Assembly (NCBI RefSeq): GCF_008085905.1
Contig: NZ_VSFF01000013.1
Span: 310,001-374,000, forward strand
Reading direction: 5' to 3'
DNA: 64,000 nt
Origin: Actinomadura syzygii
Lineage (GTDB): Bacteria; Actinomycetota; Actinomycetes; Streptosporangiales; Streptosporangiaceae
This document shows, piece by piece, positions 1 through 8,456 of this stretch. The notes beneath the pieces are model-generated. The model searched no databases. It was not told where the DNA came from and saw nothing but the letters and a program-made list of their open reading frames with translations. The first letter of the stretch is position 1. Every line of letters begins with the position of its first letter. The position numbers and the translations under genes were made by a program.

Positions 1-1748
1 TCCATCAGCAGGACGCCGAGGTTGACGGTCGCGGCCAGCAGACCGGCGGCGACGGCGTTCCCGAACCAGGTCTCCGCCTCCTCCCGCCGGTTCGTCTCGG
101 CGAGCAGCAGCGCCAGGTTGTTCATCGCCTCCGCGACTTCCTCGGCGGCGGCGCGGCGGAACAGCACCTCGGCCTCGTCCCGGTCGGTGAGCAGCATGCC
201 GAGGTTGTTCCGCGCCTCCGCGCTGCCGCGCGCGACGCCCAGCCGGTAGAGCCGCTCCGCCTCGCCGGTGTCGCCGCGCAGGGCGTGCAGCAGGCCGAGG
301 CTGTTGGCGCCGTCCCCGTCACCGGCGTCGCACGCCCGGCGGAACAGCGGCTCGGCCTCGGAGACGCGGCCGTCGTCCCAGAGCAGCGACCCGAGCGGGC
401 ACAGCAGCTCGCCCCGGTCGGGCCGGACGTCCAGCGCGGCGCGCAGCGCGCGTTCGGCGACGGGCAGCCGGCCCGCCCGGTGCGCGGCGCCCGCGAACGG
501 CAGCGCGTCCTCGGGGGCGAGCAGGTCGCAGACCGCGTCCCAGACCGGCGCCGGCATGTCCTCGTCGGCCGCCTGGACCTGGTCGACGAGGTAGTCGAAG
601 GGCTGGTAGAGGCCGTCGTCGACGCGGTTGAGGCAGGCGGCGACGTCGTCCTCGCGGGTCGTCGCCCATTCCAGCGCGTCGGCGAAGTCGGAATCGCCCG
701 GCCGCGCGTCTTCCGCCGGGACGAAAAGCTCGGACAGCGCCCGCAGCGACGCCTCGCCGAACGCCCCGAGGTGACCGGCGGCCCGCGCGTGCACGGCCGC
801 CGAGACGACCGCCGCGCCGCGGACGTGCTCCCCGTCGCGGCCCCGCTGCCAGCGGTCCAGCGCCGCCGGGCCGCCCGCCAGGTACTCGGCCAGCCGGACG
901 GCCCGGTCGCCCGCCGCGTCCAGGGCGGCGGCGATGCGCTCGTCCCCGCGCAGCCCCTCCGCGTTCGCGCGCTCGGCCGCGGTCAGCTCGGGCCGCACCC
1001 GGACCTGGACGAACGCGTTGAGCGCCTGCCGCACCTCCGGGGGCAGCGAGCCCGGCGCCTCCTCCAGCGCCCGGCGCGCCTGCGCCCGCATCGTCGCGAC
1101 CACCAGGACGCGCGAGCCGCCGTCCGCCGGGTTCGCGAGCCTGTCCAGCGTGGCGCGGTCGAGGCCGCCGCGTCCGAGGTAGGTTTCCAGGTCGTCCAGC
1201 CAGATGACCGTGTCCGACAGCCGGACGCCCGCCTCCGCCAGCTCCGCCGGCGACCCCGGCCGGACGGGGACGAGCAGGCGCAGCGGCCCGCGCCGGTCCA
1301 GGCGGCGGATCACCTCGAACGCCGCGCGCGTCTTCCCGGCGGCGGACGGGCCGGTGAGCAGCACCATCCGCCGGTCGTGCAGGGCGCGCTCGACCTCGGC
1401 GTCCACGTCGCGCGGGACGTAGGCGGCGGCCCGCGTCCCGGTCCGCCCGCGCGCGTCGAGCCGTGCCGGGTCCGGGTAGTCGCGCACCTTCGGCAGGCCG
1501 CCCTCGGGGGTGGAGTGCAGCGCGTGCGTCCACAGCGCCTCGCGCCGGGCGCGTCCGGCGGCCCGCCGCTCCTGGGAGCCGCTCTTGAGGACGTCCACCA
1601 GGACGTCCTTCAACACGGCGCCGAGGAGCCCGACGACCACCACGGCGAGCGGGTATCCGGCCAGCGCCGGGAGCTTCTCGGCGTAGGTCAGCCCGACCAG
1701 CGCGCCGACGGCGAGCACCAGCACCCCACCGGACAGCCAGCGCCGCAT
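1..1748 (-). CDS. Membrane-anchored P-loop ATPase with TPR/Sel1-like repeats (3' end outside window)
   Basis: The gene starts at ATG 1748 behind a GGAAGGTGGGG ribosome site and is still open at base 1, so at least 582 residues are visible. Residues 1-50 hold two hydrophobic segments, giving an N-terminal membrane anchor. A Walker A loop, GPSAAGKT, lies near residues 133-140 and WLDD near 190 is a likely Walker B. After about residue 430 come helical tetratricopeptide-like repeats with recurring A-x-NNLG-x-LL and EAE-x-LFRRA signatures. Such architectures (P-loop plus TPR) are STAND-like signalling proteins; the exact family was not identified. It lies 123 bp downstream of, and in the same direction as, the trypsin-NTPase gene, so it may be cotranscribed and act in the same stress or conflict response (inference). 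A longer open frame at 319-1758 in another phase is a shadow. Confidence 0.75.
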   Translation of the reverse strand, partial: MRRWLSGGVLVLAVGALVGLTYAEKLPALAGYPLAVVVVGLLGAVLKDVLVDVLKSGSQERRAAGRARREALWTHALHSTPEGGLPKVRDYPDPARLDARGRTGTRAAAYVPRDVDAEVERALHDRRMVLLTGPSAAGKTRAAFEVIRRLDRRGPLRLLVPVRPGSPAELAEAGVRLSDTVIWLDDLETYLGRGGLDRATLDRLANPADGGSRVLVVATMRAQARRALEEAPGSLPPEVRQALNAFVQVRVRPELTAAERANAEGLRGDERIAAALDAAGDRAVRLAEYLAGGPAALDRWQRGRDGEHVRGAAVVSAAVHARAAGHLGAFGEASLRALSELFVPAEDARPGDSDFADALEWATTREDDVAACLNRVDDGLYQPFDYLVDQVQAADEDMPAPVWDAVCDLLAPEDALPFAGAAHRAGRLPVAERALRAALDVRPDRGELLCPLGSLLWDDGRVSEAEPLFRRACDAGDGDGANSLGLLHALRGDTGEAERLYRLGVARGSAEARNNLGMLLTDRDEAEVLFRRAAAEEVAEAMNNLALLLAETNRREEAETWFGNAVAAGLLAATVNLGVLLM

Positions 1749-1871
1749 GGCGCCCCACCTTCCCGGGCTCGCCCGTCCCTTTTCGAGAAGGATGCCCGCG
1801 ATGCCGTTACCGGCGAACCAGGTTCGCGTCCGCCGCGACGGCCTGATGTGGCTTGTCCGCGCGCCGGGCTC

Positions 1872-4800
1872 TCAGCAGACCTTTCCCTTGTGGGCTCCGG
1901 CCGGGACGAGCTTCTTGAGGGTGTTCGACTCGGGCATGTTCCCGTAGAGGCGGCACAGGTGCGCCATCTCCCGTCCCGGGTCGGTCTTGGACGCGGAGAC
2001 GACCAGGTCCCTGGTCTGCCGCGCCATCGCGGCGAGCTGCGCCGACGCGGGGTTCCCCGGAGTCGACAGCAGCAGGCCGACCTGGTCGCCGTCGATCAGC
2101 GCGAACCCGTCGCCGCCCAGCGGGAGGAGCGTCTGCCAGGCGTTCGGGACGCTGAGCGGGGCGAGTCGCTTCCCATCGGCGAGCGACCAGCGGGTGACGG
2201 GCAGGACGCTCGTCTCCTTGAGGAACTCGTCGGCCTCCTTGAGGGACGAGCCGGTCGGCGGGATGAGCCGCCACCAGGTGTCGTGCAGGACGGTCCCGGT
2301 CGGGTCGAACGCCAGCGCGCCGACCGCCTCCGCGACGCCCGCGTCCCTGAGCCGGGTGATCATGCGGCCGGTGGTCATGTCCCAGACGTCGAACAGCGTC
2401 ACCTTGTCGATCTCCACGACCGCCGCGAGCCGCCGGCCGTCCGCGCTCGTCGCCAGCTTCGCGCCGGTCAGGGCGTCTTCGAGGACGCGGGACGAGCCGT
2501 CCGGCGAGATGAGCACCAGCTTGTTCCCGAGCGCCCGCTGGTCGCCGCCGCCGGCGCCGTCCCGGAACTCCAGAAAGTTGATGACGAGCCCGGCCGGGGT
2601 GAGGCGGAACAGCGAGACCACGTCGCGCGACGTGACCGGCAGCGGAGCCGGCGGCAGCGCCTTCTTTTCGCCGACGTCCCAGCGCCGCAAGGTCAGCTGG
2701 TCCTTGGTCATGACGGCTGCGGCGAGCGTCCGTCCGGTCGGGTCCAGGGAAAGGTGCGTGGCCTGGCTGCCCTGGGGGAAGAGCACTGCCATTTTCGTCT
2801 TGTTGCGAGCCATATCGGTGACGACCAGGCAGAACCTTTCCGTCTTGAACGCCTCCATGCTGGCCTTGATCACGCACCGGCCCGAAGCCGGATCCTTGAC
2901 CGAGGCGAGGTAGGTCGCGGCGGCGTAGCGGCCGTCCGCGCTGACCGTGACCTCGCCCGCGACGGTGCCGCCCTCGTCGGACAGGCGCGTCGGGGTCGCG
3001 CGCCCGTTCGCGATGTGCCAGGCCATGGCCTTGTTGTCGGGGGAACGGGCGACCAGCGTCCGCCCGTCGGTGCTGACCTTTCCGGAGAGGTCTCCCCCGG
3101 TTTGGCCCTGCCCTTTGAGATTGATCCAGCCGGTCGACGTGTCGGGGATTATCTGGGTGAGCTGGACGGTCTCCCGGTAGAGGCGGTGAACGGCCCTGCG
3201 GGTGTCGTCGTTGGCGCGCGTCCGGTAGGCGCGGAGCGTGAGATGCGCGGCCCCGTACGGATCGGACTTCTGCTGCTGCTTGGCGCGTTCGAGAAGGGTC
3301 TGCGCGGCATTGTCGGTCAGGCCCCGGCTGACCGGGATCCAGATGATGAGAGCGGCGCCGGTGACGACCGCCATCGCCCCGGCGAGCCGCCGCCGGACGG
3401 ACCACCGCCGCCGCACGCTCGCCCTGATGTAGGCGTGCTCGTCGGAACTCAGATCGTCGGGATGCCGCCGCTCCTGCCGGAGCGCGTCGGTGAGGTCGGC
3501 CCGCGACAGCAGCCGCGACGCGGGCCGTCCGTGCCGCCGCCACAGCGCGATGCGCTGGCGGAGCGCCTCCTGCCAGAGCCGGAACTCGCGCGCCCCGCCG
3601 CCGATCTCGCCGAGCCGCCGCCAGTGCGTCACCAGCGCCTCGTGGACGAGTTCCGCGCTCTGCCCGTCCTCGGGCAGGACGACCAGCCGCGACACCGCCA
3701 ACCGCTGCGCGACGCGCCACTGCTCGGGGGCGAGCTGGTCGCGCGGCGCGGTCCGCCGGGTCATCTCCTGCCGGTCGGGGTCGGGCCGGATCAACTGGAT
3801 GAGGAGGCGTTCGGCGGACCGCTGCTCGTCCGGGGTCAGCTCGCCCCACAGGCGTTCGGCGAAGCGGTCGAGCCCCTTGCTGACCCCGCCGATCACCGCG
3901 TAGGCGTCGTGGGTGAGCAGGCCCCCGGACTGGAGGTCCCACAGTTGCGCGAGGGTGAACTGGAGCAGGGGAAGGCGTCCCGGGCCCACTCCGAGGTCGC
4001 GCAGCAGGGTGTCGACGAGTCCGGGCTCGTACTCGACGAGGGGCGTGCGCCGGATCGGCTCGGTGATCGCGGCGCGCAGGCCCGCCGAGGACAGCTCGCC
4101 CACGGTGATCGTCCGGTCCCCGGCGACGAACGCGGCCAGGTGCGGGTCGTGCAGGACCGGGGCGAGGTAGTCGGCCCGCAGCGTCAGCAGCAGCGCGAGC
4201 GGTGATCCGGGCCGATCCGCGTAGGCGAGGGCCTTCGCGAAGGCGCCGCGCTCCTCCTCGGGCGCGTTCAGCACCTCCTCGAACTGGTCGACGGCCAGGA
4301 CCAGGCGGTTCGCGTCCAGGTGGGCGAGCAGGGTCGTCAGGAACTCCGGCATGCCGCCGCGTTCCAGGTGGGCGGCCAGCGTGTCGACCTGGTCGAGCCG
4401 TTCGGCCGGTTGGGACCGTCCGGGAAGGAGGGCCTGCGCGAGCGCGTGCAGCGGCGTCCGGCCCTGGCCCGGCCGGAACACGACGACCGCCGTGCGCCCG
4501 TCCGCGCGCACCTTCGGCGCCACCCCCGCCTGGACGATCGACGACTTCCCGACGCCGGACGGCCCGGTGACGGTCACCACCGGCCGCTCGGCGACGAGCC
4601 GCGTGATGCGCTCGACCTCGTCGGACCGGCCGAAGAACGAGGCGGCGTGCTCCGCGTCGAACGGCATCAGGCCCCGGAACGGCGACGGCGGGCGGACGGC
4701 CTCCCGCAGCTCCGGCCACGCCTCCAGCAGCGTCGCGGTCGGCACGACGTATCCGCTGCGCACGCGCGACCCGGACCAGGCGGCGACCACCATGCCCACC

Positions 4801-5294
4801 ACGTCGCCGCGCCCGATGTGCCAGACCGGGGTGCCGGAGAATCCGCCCTCGATGGTGAACTGGCTGCCGTCCTCGACGTCGACCTGGAGCCAGCCGTCCG
4901 CCTGCGGGCCGCGGAGCACCCCGACGCTCCAGACGCCCCGGTCCTTGCCGTCGGGGAAGCCCAGCATCGCCACGCGCTCGTCGAAGGCGGCCTTGTCGAC
5001 CAGGGGCGCGACCCGGATCTCGGGCGGCGCGGGCTGGACGAGTCTCAGGACCGCGACGTCCAGCCGCGGGTTCCAGACGGCGACCTCGGCCTGCAGCGGG
5101 TCGCGGCCGAGGAACTCGATCCGAAAGCGGCCCTCGGGTCTGGTGCGCGACTCGAACGGAACCCCGGCGGCGCCGTTCACGACATGGGCGGCGGTGATCA
5201 CGTAGCGGTCATTGACCGGGAATCCGGCCCCGGCCGGCGTCCCGTCCGCGTCGAGGATTCTCGCGACGGATCGCTTCGGCACGGTCGTCTGCAC
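1872..5294 (-). CDS. Trypsin-like protease / STAND NTPase / propeller fusion
   Basis: A 1140-residue protein when started at GTG 5294; the frame stays open further upstream, but that part overlaps the divergent gene and has no domain sense. Residues 10-195 are a chymotrypsin-fold protease with a readable triad: His37 in ITAAHV, Asp79 in RLDVAVL, Ser153 in GFSGTPV. A STAND-type NTPase follows, with Walker A GPSGVGKSS near 244 and the Walker B-like LAVDQFEEVL near 335. A transmembrane segment lies near 660, then a C-terminal half of WD40-like propeller repeats. This is the nSTAND1 architecture described for bacterial biological-conflict systems, in which proteolysis is thought to be switched by NTP-dependent oligomerisation. 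It is divergent from a Trypco1-like gene and precedes a membrane TPR-ATPase. Confidence 0.85.
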   Translation of the reverse strand: MQTTVPKRSVARILDADGTPAGAGFPVNDRYVITAAHVVNGAAGVPFESRTRPEGRFRIEFLGRDPLQAEVAVWNPRLDVAVLRLVQPAPPEIRVAPLVDKAAFDERVAMLGFPDGKDRGVWSVGVLRGPQADGWLQVDVEDGSQFTIEGGFSGTPVWHIGRGDVVGMVVAAWSGSRVRSGYVVPTATLLEAWPELREAVRPPSPFRGLMPFDAEHAASFFGRSDEVERITRLVAERPVVTVTGPSGVGKSSIVQAGVAPKVRADGRTAVVVFRPGQGRTPLHALAQALLPGRSQPAERLDQVDTLAAHLERGGMPEFLTTLLAHLDANRLVLAVDQFEEVLNAPEEERGAFAKALAYADRPGSPLALLLTLRADYLAPVLHDPHLAAFVAGDRTITVGELSSAGLRAAITEPIRRTPLVEYEPGLVDTLLRDLGVGPGRLPLLQFTLAQLWDLQSGGLLTHDAYAVIGGVSKGLDRFAERLWGELTPDEQRSAERLLIQLIRPDPDRQEMTRRTAPRDQLAPEQWRVAQRLAVSRLVVLPEDGQSAELVHEALVTHWRRLGEIGGGAREFRLWQEALRQRIALWRRHGRPASRLLSRADLTDALRQERRHPDDLSSDEHAYIRASVRRRWSVRRRLAGAMAVVTGAALIIWIPVSRGLTDNAAQTLLERAKQQQKSDPYGAAHLTLRAYRTRANDDTRRAVHRLYRETVQLTQIIPDTSTGWINLKGQGQTGGDLSGKVSTDGRTLVARSPDNKAMAWHIANGRATPTRLSDEGGTVAGEVTVSADGRYAAATYLASVKDPASGRCVIKASMEAFKTERFCLVVTDMARNKTKMAVLFPQGSQATHLSLDPTGRTLAAAVMTKDQLTLRRWDVGEKKALPPAPLPVTSRDVVSLFRLTPAGLVINFLEFRDGAGGGDQRALGNKLVLISPDGSSRVLEDALTGAKLATSADGRRLAAVVEIDKVTLFDVWDMTTGRMITRLRDAGVAEAVGALAFDPTGTVLHDTWWRLIPPTGSSLKEADEFLKETSVLPVTRWSLADGKRLAPLSVPNAWQTLLPLGGDGFALIDGDQVGLLLSTPGNPASAQLAAMARQTRDLVVSASKTDPGREMAHLCRLYGNMPESNTLKKLVPAGAHKGKVC

Positions 5295-5336
5295 ACGAGC
5301 AACGATAAATGGTCGTAATGGCGTACGCTGCGGGAC
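5295..5336. promoter_or_regulatory. 42-bp divergent promoter region, both transcripts probably leaderless
   Basis: Only 42 bp separate the two divergent GTG starts. On the plus strand TACGCT (5324-5329) ends 7 nt before GTG 5337. On the minus strand TATCGT ends 5 nt before GTG 5294. Neither start has a Shine-Dalgarno sequence. The -10 spacings fit leaderless transcription of both genes from overlapping promoters, so the two are likely co-regulated. This is inference from motif spacing. Confidence 0.45.
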
Positions 5337-5657
5337 GTGACCGCTCTGGAGATCCCATTGGAAGGCGGCGGCCGGCTGGTCGTCGAAGTCGGCGCGTCGG
5401 AGCGCGAGGAGATCAGGCCGGTCGGCCGCGCGAGCCGGGTGGCGGAGCAGGCGGGCGCGACGTTGCAGGACGCGCTCGACGGGATCACCCCGGCGGTCGA
5501 AAGCATCGCCCGCAAGCTGCGCGCCGTCCAGGACCCGCCCGGCAGAGTGGAAATCACTTTCGGCATCAAGGTGTCCGGTCAGGCCGACTTGATGATCGCG
5601 AAGACGACGTCCGAGGCGCATTTCCAGGTGACCGCCGAATGGTCCGGCTCAGCTTGA
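5337..5657 (+). CDS. Trypsin-co-occurring domain (Trypco1, CU044_2847-like) protein
   Basis: A 106-residue soluble protein starting at GTG 5337. It opens with a short strand-rich segment (EIPLEGGGRLVVEVG), continues with a helical middle (LQDALDGITPAVESIARKLR) and ends with a strand pair in which GIKVSGQADLMIAK is prominent. This matches the small Trypco1/CU044_2847 family that is repeatedly encoded next to trypsin-STAND proteins. Here it is divergent from exactly such a gene across 42 bp. Its proposed role is a partner, adaptor or substrate of the protease; no catalytic residues are evident. The family call rests on sequence pattern and neighbourhood and would need a profile search to confirm. 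Confidence 0.7.
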   Translation: MTALEIPLEGGGRLVVEVGASEREEIRPVGRASRVAEQAGATLQDALDGITPAVESIARKLRAVQDPPGRVEITFGIKVSGQADLMIAKTTSEAHFQVTAEWSGSA

Positions 5658-5730
5658 TTCGGTCCGCGCCCTGATCGGTCGGCCGAAAAAACCGGATGAG
5701 CTCCGGCGGCGGGACGGCCAGTATGGGGGG

Positions 5731-6381
5731 ATGCTCGTGGATCACTTCCCCCTGGTCGGGTTGCGGCTGCGGACGCCCCGGCTCGAACTGCGGCTGCCGT
5801 CGCCCGAGGAACTAGCCGCGCTGGCCGAGGTGGCGGCGGAGGGCGTCCACGATCCGGGGACGATGCCGTTCCTCGTCCCGTGGACCGACCGTCCGGCCGC
5901 CGAGGTGGCGCGTAGCGTCATCCAGCGCCACTGGACGAAGCTCGGCGAGTGGACGCCCCAGAACTGGTGCCTTGACCTGGCCGTCTTCCATGAGGGCGCC
6001 GCCGTCGGGATGCAGGACGTCAGGGCCCGCGACCTGGCGGTGACCCGCCGGGTGGGCACCGGGTCGTGGCTCGGACGCCGCCACCAGGGCAAGGGGATCG
6101 GCACCGAGATGCGGACCGCCGTGCTGGAGCTGGCCTTCGCCGGGCTGGGCGCGGACGAGGCCGAGTCCAGCGCGTTCGCGCACAACGAGGCGTCCCACGG
6201 GGTTTCGCGCAAGCTCGGCTACGAACTCAACGGCACCGACCGCCATGCCGTCCGGGGCGCGCTGACCGTCGACCACCGCATGCTCCTGACCCGCGCCGCC
6301 TGGGAGCGCCACCGCACCGTCCCCGTCACCATCGAGGGCCTCGACCCGTGCCGGGCCCTTTTCGGGCTCGACCTCGCGTGA
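5731..6381 (+). CDS. GNAT family N-acetyltransferase (RimJ/RimL-like)
   Basis: A 216-residue protein starting at ATG 5731 directly after a GGGGGG ribosome site. The N-terminus LRTPRLELRLPSPEE is the usual opening of RimJ/RimL-type acetyltransferases. The acetyl-CoA pyrophosphate loop is visible as RRHQGKGIGTEMR near residues 114-126, followed by the helix AVLELAFAGLGADEAES and the N-x-AS-x-x-V-x-x-KLGYE signature near 152-166. It transfers acetyl from acetyl-CoA to an amine, either a protein N-terminus or a small molecule; the substrate cannot be told. It stands 16 bp upstream of an open frame that contains the ligase gene but need not be co-regulated with it. Confidence 0.88.
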   Translation: MLVDHFPLVGLRLRTPRLELRLPSPEELAALAEVAAEGVHDPGTMPFLVPWTDRPAAEVARSVIQRHWTKLGEWTPQNWCLDLAVFHEGAAVGMQDVRARDLAVTRRVGTGSWLGRRHQGKGIGTEMRTAVLELAFAGLGADEAESSAFAHNEASHGVSRKLGYELNGTDRHAVRGALTVDHRMLLTRAAWERHRTVPVTIEGLDPCRALFGLDLA

Positions 6382-6451
6382 CACCCCCTCACGGTGCGTG
6401 ACGGACGAGCGGGGTGCGGACACTGTCGGTGGCGTCGCGTTTAATCGAGGC

Positions 6452-8443
6452 GTGGACGTTGGAAAGCGCATCGCGGAGCTGACCGCCGAGGTCAAACGGC
6501 TGAACGACCTGTACTACGGCACGGGCGACAGTCCCCTGCCCGACGCCGACTACGACGCGTTGAAGGACGAACTGGCCGCGCTGGTCGCGGAGAATCCGGA
6601 GCTTGAGCCGTCCGACAGCCCGTTGGGCAGGGTCAACGCGCCCGCCGAGCTGACCGGCCCGACCAGGCGTCACGCGCGTCCGATGCTGTCGCTGGCGAAG
6701 GCGACGAGCGAGGAGCAGATCCGCGTGTTCTGCGACCGGTTCGGCGGCCAGGTCTTCCGCGTCTCGGAGAAGCTCGACGGGCTCTCGCTCAGCGTCGTCT
6801 ACACGGACGGACGACTCGACTACGTCGCCACGCGCGGCACCGGCGCGGTCGGCGAACTGGTCACCGAGAAGGTGCGCCATGTAATCCCCGGCCTGCCGAC
6901 CGAGATCGACGCGCCCGGACGGATCGAGGTCCGCGGCGAGGCCGTGATGCTGCGCTCGGTCTGGGCCGCCTACAACGAGGCCCATCCCGACCGGACGCTG
7001 ACCAACCCCCGGTCCGGCGCCGCCGGGACGCTCGTGCTGAAAGACCCCGAGGCGGCCGCCGCGGCCAAGCGGCTGCTGCGGTTCTTCGCGTTCGGCGCCG
7101 ACCGCGACGGCGTTGCGGTGGACGTCCCCGCCGGTTTCGAGCCGGTCGCCCAGTACGTGTGCGCCACCGGCGACGAGGTGATCGACGCCATCCACGAGAT
7201 CGGCGGCCGCCGCGACGGGCTGGACTACGACATCGACGGCGCGGTCGTCCGGCTGCACGAACCGGCCGCGTTCGACGCGGCGGGCTTCAACAGCGCCGAG
7301 CCGCGCGGGGCGATCGCGTTCAAGTACCCGCCGGAGGAGAAGCTCACGACGCTGCTGTCGGTCGAGTGGCCGGTCGGCAAGATCGGCCGCGTCCCGCCGC
7401 GCGCCAAGGTCGCGCCGGTGTTCGTCGGCGGCGTGACCGTGGAGAACGTCACCCTGCACAACCCGCGCCTGATCCGCGAGCGCGACCTGCGGATCGGCGA
7501 CACGGTCGCGGTCGTGCGGCGCGGCGACGTGATCCCGTTCGCCGGGCGTTCGCTGCCGGAGCGGCGCGACGGGAGCGAGGTCGAGATCGTCCCGCCGACG
7601 CACTGCCCGTCGTGCGGGTCGGAACTGGAGGTCCGCGGCACCGGCGAGGAGCGCTGGTGCCTGAACCTCCAGTGCCCGGCGCAGGCGACGCGCCGGTTGA
7701 TGCACTGGGCCTCGCGGCAGGCGGCCGACATGGAGGGCGTCGGCGACGTCTGGATCGAGAAGCTCGCCGAGGACGGCGTGCTCCGCCGCCGCAGCGACTT
7801 CTACGACCTGACGGCCGACCAACTGCTCGGATATGAGCGGATGGGCGAGGTCAGCGCGAAGAACATGGTCGACTCGATCGCGTCGTCCAGGGGCGTCGGG
7901 CTGCGGCGGGCGCTGATCGGGCTGGCGATCCCGATGGCGTCCGAGGGCACCGCGAAGCGGCTGTGCCTGGCCGGATACCAGCGCGTCGAGGACGTCGCCG
8001 CCGCGACCGCCGACGACCTGGTGGCGATCCGCGACATCGGGCCGAAGGCCGCCGAGAGCATCGTGGCGTTCTTCGCCCGTCCGGAGGTCCAGGAGGAGAT
8101 CGCGGCGCTGCGCGAACGCGGCGTGAGCCTCGACGTCCTCGACGAGGACCGTCCGGTCGACGCGGCGGCCGCGGGCGATTCGCCGCTCAAGGGGAAGTCG
8201 GTCGTCATCACGGGCGCGTTCACCGACCCGCGCTCGGGCGCCAAGATCAGCCGTCCGGACGTGACGCGCCTGGTCGAGCAGGCGGCGGCGACCACCGCGT
8301 CGTCGGTCTCGTCCAACACCGACTACCTGCTGACCGGCGACAACGTCGGTGCGGCGAAGACCGCCAAGGCCGAGAAGCTCGGCGTGACGGTCGTCGCCCA
8401 AGACGAACTATGGCGCTGGCTGGCCGAGGCCGGGATCGCCTGA
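6452..8443 (+). CDS. ligA: NAD-dependent DNA ligase, accessory LigA paralogue
   Basis: From GTG 6452 the protein has 663 residues and the full LigA order: Ia domain (YY-x4-P-x-DADYD near 21-34), adenylation domain with catalytic Lys107 in SEKLDGLS, OB fold, four-Cys zinc finger (CPSCGSEL ... CLNLQCPAQ), helix-hairpin-helix repeats and a C-terminal BRCT domain starting at LKGKSVVITG. An upstream in-frame start at 6398 is possible, but 6452 aligns with the family start and sits 7 bp after a TTTAAT box. Several motifs depart from the housekeeping consensus: KLDGLS instead of KIDGLA, RGTGAVGELVT instead of RGDG-GEDVT, and IDGAVVR instead of DGVVVK. This suggests a second, specialised ligase acting in repair rather than replication (inference). 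Confidence 0.9.
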   Translation: MDVGKRIAELTAEVKRLNDLYYGTGDSPLPDADYDALKDELAALVAENPELEPSDSPLGRVNAPAELTGPTRRHARPMLSLAKATSEEQIRVFCDRFGGQVFRVSEKLDGLSLSVVYTDGRLDYVATRGTGAVGELVTEKVRHVIPGLPTEIDAPGRIEVRGEAVMLRSVWAAYNEAHPDRTLTNPRSGAAGTLVLKDPEAAAAAKRLLRFFAFGADRDGVAVDVPAGFEPVAQYVCATGDEVIDAIHEIGGRRDGLDYDIDGAVVRLHEPAAFDAAGFNSAEPRGAIAFKYPPEEKLTTLLSVEWPVGKIGRVPPRAKVAPVFVGGVTVENVTLHNPRLIRERDLRIGDTVAVVRRGDVIPFAGRSLPERRDGSEVEIVPPTHCPSCGSELEVRGTGEERWCLNLQCPAQATRRLMHWASRQAADMEGVGDVWIEKLAEDGVLRRRSDFYDLTADQLLGYERMGEVSAKNMVDSIASSRGVGLRRALIGLAIPMASEGTAKRLCLAGYQRVEDVAAATADDLVAIRDIGPKAAESIVAFFARPEVQEEIAALRERGVSLDVLDEDRPVDAAAAGDSPLKGKSVVITGAFTDPRSGAKISRPDVTRLVEQAAATTASSVSSNTDYLLTGDNVGAAKTAKAEKLGVTVVAQDELWRWLAEAGIA

Positions 8444-8456
8444 CGCCGCCACCAGA

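Noticed and set aside
285..4205. A 1306-codon open frame on the plus strand opposite the protease/STAND genes
   Set aside because: It is antisense to two genes with clear domains and is Arg/Pro/Gly-rich without motifs, a GC artefact.
1807..4719. A 970-codon minus-strand frame overlapping the protease/STAND gene in another phase
   Set aside because: The other phase carries Walker motifs and propeller repeats; this one has none.
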